34,177 bases of DNA. Origin: Crocinitomicaceae bacterium (GTDB lineage: Bacteria > Bacteroidota > Bacteroidia > Flavobacteriales_D > Parvicellaceae). The stretch is taken from positions 1 through 34,177 of the forward strand of contig PAZE01000040.1 in assembly GCA_002716065.1 (NCBI GenBank), in the 5' to 3' direction. Shown here piece after piece: positions 1-6,190 of this stretch; position 1 is the stretch's first letter, and the number at the start of each line of letters is the position of its first letter. The notes under the pieces are model-generated. The model was not told the origin of the DNA. It searched no databases and worked only from the letters and a program-made list of their open reading frames with translations. A program made the translations under genes and the position numbers.

Positions 1-357
1 TATTACCCCAAAACCATTTCTGCTTCAATTGTCAACAATTCTACTGTTGTTCAGGATGTTCAGCTGGTGCCAATGGGTCCTGTTCACATCTTTAGTATGG
101 ACTCAGAAGCTTTTATTAACGCTGTTCCTAATCCTGCTAAAGAGCGCGTGTATATTGAGTATAAACTCTCCAACCTTCAAGCAAATAACCAGCTTATCCT
201 TTGGGATCAGTTGGGTAGGCCAGTAAAAAAAGTGCTTTTGAATAGTAGTAATGCCAAAGTGGAGCTTTCATTAAATGAGCTAAGTGCTGGAACTTATTAT
301 TATGGTTTTGCTAATGCTGATTTAAGTTCATGTAAAAAGCTACTTATTGTAAAGTAG
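1..357 (+). CDS. C-terminal fragment of a T9SS-secreted protein (type A sorting domain)
   Basis: The reading frame is open from base 1, so the gene starts upstream of the window and only about 118 residues are visible. The last ~80 residues begin with the NAVPNPA motif, the hallmark PNP start of a type A T9SS sorting domain. They continue with the beta-strand pattern around LILWDQLGRPVKK, the LSAGTYYY motif and a final KLLIVK. Such domains direct export across the outer membrane and are then cleaved off. The function of the cargo itself cannot be told. The gene ends in tandem stops (TAG TAA) 7 bp from the stop of the convergent gene. An internal ATG at 67 exists, but the frame is open upstream of it, so it is not the start. 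Confidence 0.85.
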   Translation, partial: YYPKTISASIVNNSTVVQDVQLVPMGPVHIFSMDSEAFINAVPNPAKERVYIEYKLSNLQANNQLILWDQLGRPVKKVLLNSSNAKVELSLNELSAGTYYYGFANADLSSCKKLLIVK

Positions 358-364
358 TAAGCCA

Positions 365-1006
365 TTAAATAGCCGATTTATATTTACGTATTACCTCACC
401 AGTGTGTACACTAATTTCCATGTAGAGCATGGATTTACTATTCTTTTTAACCGAAAAGATAAATACAATATGATCCTTTGCTATTGCTAGCTCATAGTTG
501 GTGGTAGGAAAGCCTAGCTGCCTGGCTATATTTAGTAGTTTATTTTGGGGAAGAAATTTAGCATTGCTTTTGTTTTTTGAAAACGATGGAAATTCAATAT
601 CATTTATGATTCCACCTACGCTGTCAAGAATAATTCGAGAGCAGCAATAGCTAATTCCAGCTAATGAATCTGAAATAAAGTATCGCAAATCGTATTTAGG
701 AGCTACCCATTTATAGCTGGCAACCTGTGGGTCTTGTTTTACCAGCTGACGATAGTTAATTAGCTTACCACCATCAAATTGGAGTTTTTGGTAAAAACCA
801 TCACCCAATGTTTCTTTTAAGTGGTTGTTTAAAGTTTGTTGAATGGAATCAGGTAGAACTGTAATGCTTTCAATTAATTCTGGAGAATAAATAAGCGAGT
901 ACTTGGTAGTTCTGCACTTTTTAACTCCGTTTTGGGCAGCAGCTGAACCAACGGCTCCAATTAGAACAATCCATAATAAAAAGAATATGTTTGAAAAATG
1001 GTTCAA
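365..1006 (-). CDS. Hypothetical secreted protein with PepSY-like C-terminus
   Basis: I prefer a TTG start at 1006 (213 residues). It lies one base after the TAA stop of the upstream gene, is preceded by the purine-rich run AAGAAGAAAAC, and opens directly into a convincing signal peptide (LNHFSNIFFLLWIVLIGAVG, then SAAAQ). The only ATG in frame, at 1075, would place 23 extra charged residues before the signal peptide and overlap the neighbour by 68 bp. The mature protein has no family I recognise with certainty. Its end (LYMEISVHTGEVIRKYKSA) resembles the strand-turn-strand of PepSY-like domains, and a CC pair sits near the middle. Probably translationally coupled to the membrane protein gene upstream of it. 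Confidence 0.65.
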   Translation of the reverse strand: MNHFSNIFFLLWIVLIGAVGSAAAQNGVKKCRTTKYSLIYSPELIESITVLPDSIQQTLNNHLKETLGDGFYQKLQFDGGKLINYRQLVKQDPQVASYKWVAPKYDLRYFISDSLAGISYCCSRIILDSVGGIINDIEFPSFSKNKSNAKFLPQNKLLNIARQLGFPTTNYELAIAKDHIVFIFSVKKNSKSMLYMEISVHTGEVIRKYKSAI

Positions 1007-1007
1007 T

Positions 1008-1436
1008 TTAGTTTTCTTCTTTTGGTTTAATTCGAACAAGCTTGAAGCCAAGAATTGCCATTGGGATATAGCCAAAAACTAAGTCAATAACGATAAACCA
1101 AACAGGTGAGGGTAGAACTACAGATGCACTAATTCCTCCAAAAAGAAATAAAATACCAATGGTTAAGGCAAATTTAAACTTATGGTTTACGGCTAAGATT
1201 GTAGCAACAAAAGCACCAACTAATGTTCCTAAAGCGTGGGCAAGAAAGGGGAAAATAAAATGTTTGAGTTCAAAAAGATGAAGACCTTCTTTTAATCCAT
1301 CAGCAGTACTAAGGTCTACACCATCAGGAGGGGAAATAAAGTAGCCACTACAATTAATAAGCCCCATATTTACAATACTCCCAATAACTAAACCTCCAAC
1401 AATAGCAAGTGTATTTCTAATGATTTTATTGAGCAT
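1008..1436 (-). CDS. Small four-helix integral membrane protein, unknown function
   Basis: A 142-residue protein with four hydrophobic segments: around residues 8-27 (LAIVGGLVIGSIVNMGL), 62-85, 88-108 and 112-132. A soluble loop with a PPDGVDLSTADGLKEGL stretch lies after helix 1, and the tail is short and basic-acidic (RIKPKEEN). The repeated GG/GT small-residue packing and the ALGTLVGAF segment suggest tightly packed helices. No catalytic motif is visible. It is the first gene of a probable two-gene unit with the secreted protein downstream, whose TTG start follows its TAA by one base. The start is supported by a divergent intergenic region upstream and by an N-terminus that enters directly into a helix. 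Confidence 0.7.
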   Translation of the reverse strand: MLNKIIRNTLAIVGGLVIGSIVNMGLINCSGYFISPPDGVDLSTADGLKEGLHLFELKHFIFPFLAHALGTLVGAFVATILAVNHKFKFALTIGILFLFGGISASVVLPSPVWFIVIDLVFGYIPMAILGFKLVRIKPKEEN

Positions 1437-1484
1437 AATTAGTTACATATAATTAATAGATTATTCTAAGTTAGGTATTTAAAA

Positions 1485-1514
1485 TTGTAAATTATTCTGG
1501 ATTTTATTAATTTG
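1485..1514 (+). promoter_or_regulatory. Candidate Bacteroidota-type promoter for the lipoprotein gene at 1538
   Basis: TTG at 1485-1487 is followed after 19 bp by TTAATTTG at 1507-1514. The Bacteroidota housekeeping consensus is TTTG/TTG near -33 and TAnnTTTG near -7, spaced about 19 bp. Only the second base of the -7 box deviates. Transcription would start near 1520, leaving a leader of about 18 bp before the ATG at 1538. AT-rich DNA gives such matches by chance. Confidence 0.35.
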
Positions 1515-1537
1515 AGAAAAAAATCAAAAAATAATAT

Positions 1538-1858
1538 ATGAAAAAAATAACCTACTTTTTAGCGCCCCTTTTTTTATTAATGTTCACTTTTAGTGGATGC
1601 AATAAGATTAAATACGGAGATGTTACATTCTGGCAAATGACAGGTAGTGGTTTTGGTGTTACTGTTGTTGAAATTGATGGTGTAAGCTCAAACATAACTT
1701 CAGAATACCCAGATACTCCAGATTGCGGGGCTTCGGGTTGTGCTGTGTTTAATAATCTAGAGACAGGAAGTTACAGCTACACTGCTAGTGATGGTTTTGA
1801 TACTTGGTCAGGAACAGTAGACATATCAGAAGGATGTCTTACAATGGAGCTGTATTAA
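1538..1858 (+). CDS. Small putative lipoprotein
   Basis: A 106-residue protein with a lipoprotein signal peptide: MKK, a hydrophobic core, and the lipobox FSGC with lipidation at Cys21. The mature part is about 85 residues, rich in Gly, Ser, Thr and aromatic residues, with three later cysteines (CGASGC and CLTMEL) that could form disulfides. The pattern GDVTFWQ...VVEIDG...NLETGSYSYTASDGFDTWSGTVDI resembles a small beta-sandwich that presents a cost-of-living-type or carboxypeptidase-regulatory-like fold, but this is not a firm assignment. It stands alone between a candidate promoter upstream and a strong terminator immediately downstream, so it is probably monocistronic. Confidence 0.75.
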   Translation: MKKITYFLAPLFLLMFTFSGCNKIKYGDVTFWQMTGSGFGVTVVEIDGVSSNITSEYPDTPDCGASGCAVFNNLETGSYSYTASDGFDTWSGTVDISEGCLTMELY

Positions 1859-1881
1859 TAGTTTATAAATATATATTGATT

Positions 1882-1908
1882 AAAAAAAGGGGGGCTTCCC
1901 CCTTTTTT
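1882..1908. terminator. Bidirectional intrinsic terminator between convergent lipoprotein genes
   Basis: Six A-T pairs and five G-C pairs (AAAAAAGGGGG against CCCCCTTTTTT) close a GCTT loop. A-runs on the left and T-runs on the right give a U-tract in either direction. It sits 24 bp after the stop of the plus-strand lipoprotein gene and 23 bp from the stop of the minus-strand one, so it can serve both. Confidence 0.85.
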
Positions 1909-1930
1909 ATTTAAACAGGGCATTTAGGAA

Positions 1931-2275
1931 TTATTGATAAAAGTTTAAGTTTTTCATTTTTCGTCTACTAACACCAGATACATCAGCAACAATAACTCTC
2001 CCCGTTCTACAATGGCAAGCATAGCAGTACTCAATTAACGAAGAATCAAAATCAAAGTTAACTGATTTAACCTTTATGTTTTCATCTGACAGGAAAGTGG
2101 TAATGGATTGATTTAGTAGTTCTAAAGAAAATGTATCTGCATTGTAATAGCTGTCCCATGGATTAGAACATCCTGTTTCATTAAAGTAATATATTTTAGA
2201 AGAGTTTTTTCCGCAGCTAAAAAGCAGTATACAACAAAAAAAAGCCAGAAAAGAGATAGATTTAATGTTTTTCAT
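1931..2275 (-). CDS. Putative lipoprotein with a C-terminal CYACHC cysteine cluster
   Basis: A 114-residue protein with a lipoprotein signal peptide and the lipobox LLFSC, lipidated Cys21. The mature part is mostly polar and aromatic, with Cys36 near the start. The cluster Cys84-Tyr-Ala-Cys87-His88-Cys89 comes shortly before the segment TGRVIVADVSGV. The cluster contains CXXCH, but the packing of three cysteines within six residues in a tiny lipoprotein fits a disulfide or metal site better than a haem c protein. The family is not recognised. Convergent with the lipoprotein gene at 1538, sharing a terminator with it. Confidence 0.7.
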   Translation of the reverse strand: MKNIKSISFLAFFCCILLFSCGKNSSKIYYFNETGCSNPWDSYYNADTFSLELLNQSITTFLSDENIKVKSVNFDFDSSLIEYCYACHCRTGRVIVADVSGVSRRKMKNLNFYQ

Positions 2276-2379
2276 AATTCAAAAATGTACTTTAATAACT
2301 CCAATTAAATGTAAAAATTGTCTATTAATAAATTAGCTAATCGAAAATATAAACAACCTTACATTATTTATCTTTTACA

Positions 2380-2748
2380 TTAAAAGGGTAAATCATCGTG
2401 GTATTCGGGAATTTCAATAGGTTGGCTAGCTCCTCTGATGAATATTTTGTTTTTTCTACTACAATAGCTAATGTGCTTGTCGTATTTTTTACGAAGCACA
2501 TGTAGCACTTGCTCTAGCTCATTGATTTCAGCCAAATAATTAGTGCGCTTAAAACGAATAATAGCCCATATTTTATAATCTGAATAGTTTTTTTTCTCTT
2601 CAATTATGTGCACAATGGCTTTGTGATTGTTTTCTAAAAAAGGAATTAGCTTTAACAATAAATCCCATTCATTTTTTTCAGGAGGTTCATTATTGAAATT
2701 TAGTAGTGATGTTGTTTTGTCATTTTTCATACTTCGAATGTATTTCAA
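2380..2748 (-). CDS. Hypothetical cytoplasmic protein
   Basis: A 122-residue protein without a signal peptide or membrane segment, rich in Lys, Glu, Asn and Ile. The middle (YSDYKIWAIIRFKRTNYLAE) looks like alternating strands, followed by a helical ELEQVLHVLRKKYDK stretch and an acidic-proline tail (EIPEYHDDLPF). No family is recognised. A second ATG six codons in (2730) is an equally possible start. It sits alone between short AT-rich spacers; nothing nearby suggests a role. Confidence 0.6.
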   Translation of the reverse strand: MKYIRSMKNDKTTSLLNFNNEPPEKNEWDLLLKLIPFLENNHKAIVHIIEEKKNYSDYKIWAIIRFKRTNYLAEINELEQVLHVLRKKYDKHISYCSRKNKIFIRGASQPIEIPEYHDDLPF

Positions 2749-2874
2749 AAGGTCATAAACTAATTACGTTCTAAAATCCATTTTGGTATGCTATTTGAAT
2801 ATTCATTGTAATAATTGGCGACTTTTTTAAAGCTGTAAATAAATCTTAAGAAAACAGGTCAAAAATTTAATGCT

Positions 2875-3198
2875 ATGAAAAAAACAACTAAAACACTACT
2901 CATTCATCAGGTGGTAATGGATCATTCTCAAGATGTAACACTCTTTTGCCAGTTTGGAAATCGAAATGCCCCCATTTCATTTCTTGGAATATCACTAAGA
3001 AATTTAAACACTTTACTCATGGGAATAGGAGTGGGGGGATTAAAATTGTTAGAGTCTATGGCTTATGCAATTATGGAATGTAAACAAGAGCCCATGGTAG
3101 TGCCTGTAAATAGTACTCTAGGTCTTCCATTAGTTCTCGATATTCCATCTAATCTAATTTGCGAATCCGAAGAAAAAGACATCTATTTTTATGGATAA
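2875..3198 (+). CDS. Hypothetical protein, 107 residues
   Basis: No family is recognised. The protein starts MKKTTKTLLIHQ and has no clear signal peptide. A moderately hydrophobic, glycine-rich centre (LMGIGVGGLKLLESMAYAI) may be a buried helix rather than a membrane segment. The tail is acidic (CESEEKDIYFYG). A purine-rich AAGAAAACAGG lies about 20 bp before the ATG. The gene is convergent with the large minus-strand gene that ends 12 bp downstream, and no terminator is visible in that gap. The open frame is long for this base composition and stays clean, but coding status is less certain than for its neighbours. Confidence 0.55.
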   Translation: MKKTTKTLLIHQVVMDHSQDVTLFCQFGNRNAPISFLGISLRNLNTLLMGIGVGGLKLLESMAYAIMECKQEPMVVPVNSTLGLPLVLDIPSNLICESEEKDIYFYG

Positions 3199-3210
3199 GC
3201 TATTTCTTTA

Positions 3211-4455
3211 TTAATCACCAAACCTTGGATTTACTACACTATTGTAGATAGAACCGAAAGTGTAAGTTATTCCAGTACTTGCCCAATAGCGATACCCCGT
3301 TTGAAGCTGACGTTGACGAAGTAGAATGTCTTCACTAGAAGAACCTTCCATGGGAAGTGAAATTTGATTGTGAATAAAGGCAAGATTTCCAGAAACATTC
3401 CAAGATAATCCTTTAAATAGTCGAAGATCTAAATACAACCAGAAATTAACGGCATTAAGCTTAATATTGTGAAAATAATGTGAGCCGCTAACCGAACCTG
3501 CTACAGTTCCCCATTTTTGTTGAAATTCAGCACCAATATTTATCTCATGAGATCCAAGAGTTTCATTTAACTTGTTGTAGACAGTGGTGTCATTATAAAG
3601 ATTATGAACACCTCCAATTCTATATTGAAATCTGATTTGTCTTTGCGTAGATTCCTCATAAGGAAAAATGTTGTATTCAAGGCCTCCTTGAAAGCTGCCG
3701 CTAAATTTATAATTGTTGTAGAGGCTTGATTGAACATTGCTAAATACACCTGCAGACCAATGGTCAGAAATACTTTTTATAACTGATAGATTTCCAAACT
3801 GTGACTTACGTTCGCTTTTAATAAGTTGTTCATCGACTTTAAATTGACTAAGGTTGTAATTAAAACCAACCCTAGATTCAATTTTGTATTGCTCGGTTAT
3901 TCTATTGGCACGAAAACTTCCGTAGGAATTAAAAGAATTATAGAGTTCTTCACCATTAAACCATCCAGAGGCGTTAGTGGAAAAAACCCAATAGTTCCAA
4001 GGGTCTTTTTCTGTTGTGGTTTCATTGTTTTCAAAGCCAGAAACATTTAACGACAATTGTTGAGCGTATCCCAATTTAATCATATAGGGAACAAGACCAA
4101 GTTGAATAATTTTCATTTGACTCCTTCGAATTTCATCTGATGTTTGGTTCACATCTACAGCAAGCTCAAGAGTATCGTTGTTGCCAATTAGTTGGTGCTG
4201 TCCATAAAAGAAAAAAGTGTAAAACTCTCCACCGCTCCCAGAATTTTGATTAACAAGCTGAACGTGAACATCTGCAAGTAAACGATCTCTTACATAGCTT
4301 AGGTAGGTAAGCTCCTGTTTTATGAACGTAATATCACAATAATCACAATCGATAAAAACGTTCAATTTTTTGTTGTGGTCAATTAAAGTGTCTTGACAAT
4401 TGTAAAAAGGAGAAATAAATATCAGCGAGAATAGAAAAATTAGGGTAGTCTTCAT
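3211..4455 (-). CDS. Conserved secreted protein with probable outer-membrane beta-barrel C-terminus
   Basis: A 414-residue protein with a signal peptide (MKTTLIFLFSLIFISPFYNC). The N-terminal ~130 residues contain a well-ordered domain with motifs I associate with a conserved, uncharacterised Bacteroidota family: VFIDCDYCD, YVRDRLLADVHVQL, then NSGSGGEFYTFFFYGQ, and IQLGLVPYMIKLGYAQ. From about residue 145 to the end the sequence alternates polar and hydrophobic/aromatic residues with short turns, as in an outer-membrane barrel. Examples are WSAGVFSNVQSSLYNNYKFSG and IRFQYRIGGVHNLYND, and the final strand is YWASTGITYTFGS. The two cysteines in FIDCDYCD could pair. No enzymatic motif is seen. 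It probably forms its own transcript. Confidence 0.7.
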   Translation of the reverse strand: MKTTLIFLFSLIFISPFYNCQDTLIDHNKKLNVFIDCDYCDITFIKQELTYLSYVRDRLLADVHVQLVNQNSGSGGEFYTFFFYGQHQLIGNNDTLELAVDVNQTSDEIRRSQMKIIQLGLVPYMIKLGYAQQLSLNVSGFENNETTTEKDPWNYWVFSTNASGWFNGEELYNSFNSYGSFRANRITEQYKIESRVGFNYNLSQFKVDEQLIKSERKSQFGNLSVIKSISDHWSAGVFSNVQSSLYNNYKFSGSFQGGLEYNIFPYEESTQRQIRFQYRIGGVHNLYNDTTVYNKLNETLGSHEINIGAEFQQKWGTVAGSVSGSHYFHNIKLNAVNFWLYLDLRLFKGLSWNVSGNLAFIHNQISLPMEGSSSEDILLRQRQLQTGYRYWASTGITYTFGSIYNSVVNPRFGD

Positions 4456-4538
4456 TTTTGTTGATTATATCCCTATAACGCAGAATTTTGCATTTGTTAC
4501 TATTTTAAATATAAATTTTGTTAATAAATAGACTTTTC

Positions 4539-6098
4539 TTACTGCTTAAGTATATTGATGGTAGCCTTTTTGTTTAGTGAATTTACTTTTATAAAATAAT
4601 ATCCCGATGGGTAATCAACTAACCAATTTATTTCAGAAATGTTTTTAAACCTTTGACTTCTTAGTAATTTTCCATCAATTGAAAAGAGCTCTAGTTGTAC
4701 ATTTTCGTAGTTTCCGCCTAAATTTATGGTAAGATTTCCAGCTGTAGGATTAGGAAATACGCTGAAGTTTTCTCCAAATGAATTTTCAAGAATTCCAATT
4801 CCAGTTATATTAATGCAAGCAGAAGTGTCAACACATGCATTTTCGGTTACTTCAACTGCGTAATTTCCGTTTGCAGTTGCCGAAAATGTTTGACCTGTTT
4901 CACCTTGTATTGCGTTAAAATTATTGTCACAGTCTAACCAATGATAGCTAGCACCAGATTGATTTGCCGTTAATGCATTTCCATTTTGAGTAACGGAATT
5001 GTCTATGCTTGTGATGTTAATAACTTGATTTGCTGTATCAGCACAGTTTCCAGCAATAATATGAGTTACTGTATATTGACCAGATTGAGAGTTGGTAGTG
5101 TTGATAAATCCAGTTATAGTAGCTATATCCAATCCCGCGGGTGATGCAGAAAAACTTCCTATAGGGTTGGTTACAGTTGGCATTACCATACCATCTGAAG
5201 AGCAATAGGAAGAGTTAGCATAGGCAAACGATGCATCAAAAAATGGTTCAATGATAATATTAAATGAAGCTACTCCGCCAGTGTAGGTATAGGTAATAAG
5301 GTAAGGGCCAGGTTGAGAATTAGAAAGATCAATAGCTCCACTGCCTGAATCAATGGCTAAACCAATGGTTGAAGAAAATGTACCACCAGTAGTTCCATTT
5401 ATTGTTGGTGTTGGATCAATATCATTCTGACAATAAAAAACTTGAGCATATCCAATGCTAGTGGATGTAGATTCGTTAATAACTAATGACATAGGAAGAG
5501 TTGAGTGGTCTCCACTAGTGCCGCCATTTCCATCTGCAGCTAGACCTACTCCGTAGAAAGTAATGTCTCCAGTTCCAGTATTAGGAGCCGTCCATAATAA
5601 AGAAAAAATTCCTGTAGATGATAACCCAAGATGTTCTGCGTATTGAAGCCCACCACTTGTAGATACAAGATTAGTGATTTGTGTATTTAAGGTAACTGGG
5701 GAGGTGAGTGTGCCAGCTTGCCAGTTGTTGCTGGTAAGGGCAACTCCTTGAAATCCAAAAAATAAACTTCCTCCTGTAACTTCAAAATCTATGGTGTATA
5801 TATTTCCAGGTGTGTAGCTGGTAACACTATTTCCTGAAGCATCTTTTAAGCTCATCGTTAAATTTGGCATACCTGGAGCGCCACCATGACAACCCATACA
5901 AGTTGCCCCTCCCGATAGAGGTCCGCCAGTTTTATCTCCTAATCCCATTGCAGCTGCACCATTAGAACGAGGTTGAAATTCTAAAAGAGTACATTTTTTA
6001 GATTCTAAATAAAAGCTGAAAAAGAAACTTGAAAAAATTAAAATGCTAAACAGCAATGTTCCTTTTTTTAAAAAGGTTGTAATTAAAGATGTGTGCAT
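4539..6098 (-). CDS. T9SS cargo protein with choice-of-anchor V N-terminal domain
   Basis: A 519-residue secreted protein. After a hydrophobic signal segment (residues ~10-30) comes FQPRSNGAAAMGLGDKTGGP, then Cys67-Met-Gly-Cys70-His71-Gly-Gly and a beta-rich stretch to ~205 (PGNIYTIDFEVTGG, FGFQGVAL, TGTGDITFYGVGLAADGNGG). This order matches the choice-of-anchor V domain, whose members carry a CXXCH near the start. Residues ~220-430 hold PKD/Ig-like repeats of the YCSSDGMVMPTVTNPIGSF type, common in Bacteroidota surface proteins. The last ~75 residues are a type A T9SS sorting domain (FSVFPNPTAGNLTINLGG ... SGYYFIKVNS). The protein is expected at the cell surface or outside; its ligand is unknown. 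Whether CXXCH binds haem is open. Confidence 0.85.
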   Translation of the reverse strand: MHTSLITTFLKKGTLLFSILIFSSFFFSFYLESKKCTLLEFQPRSNGAAAMGLGDKTGGPLSGGATCMGCHGGAPGMPNLTMSLKDASGNSVTSYTPGNIYTIDFEVTGGSLFFGFQGVALTSNNWQAGTLTSPVTLNTQITNLVSTSGGLQYAEHLGLSSTGIFSLLWTAPNTGTGDITFYGVGLAADGNGGTSGDHSTLPMSLVINESTSTSIGYAQVFYCQNDIDPTPTINGTTGGTFSSTIGLAIDSGSGAIDLSNSQPGPYLITYTYTGGVASFNIIIEPFFDASFAYANSSYCSSDGMVMPTVTNPIGSFSASPAGLDIATITGFINTTNSQSGQYTVTHIIAGNCADTANQVINITSIDNSVTQNGNALTANQSGASYHWLDCDNNFNAIQGETGQTFSATANGNYAVEVTENACVDTSACINITGIGILENSFGENFSVFPNPTAGNLTINLGGNYENVQLELFSIDGKLLRSQRFKNISEINWLVDYPSGYYFIKVNSLNKKATINILKQ

Positions 6099-6190
6099 AG
6101 GAAATGATTTCCTATTAATTTAATTAAAATACACCATTTTGTCAAGAATATTATGATATATAATGTTGAATATGAGTATGTTATATAGGG

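Noticed and set aside
29-226. Open frame on the plus strand at the window start
   Set aside because: It lies within, and out of frame with, the T9SS sorting-domain coding region, which is open from base 1 and has clear family motifs.
4539-6098. Calling the choice-of-anchor V protein a cytochrome c
   Set aside because: There is only a single CXXCH, the rest consists of Ig-like repeats, and the motif belongs to the domain family; haem binding is left as a question.
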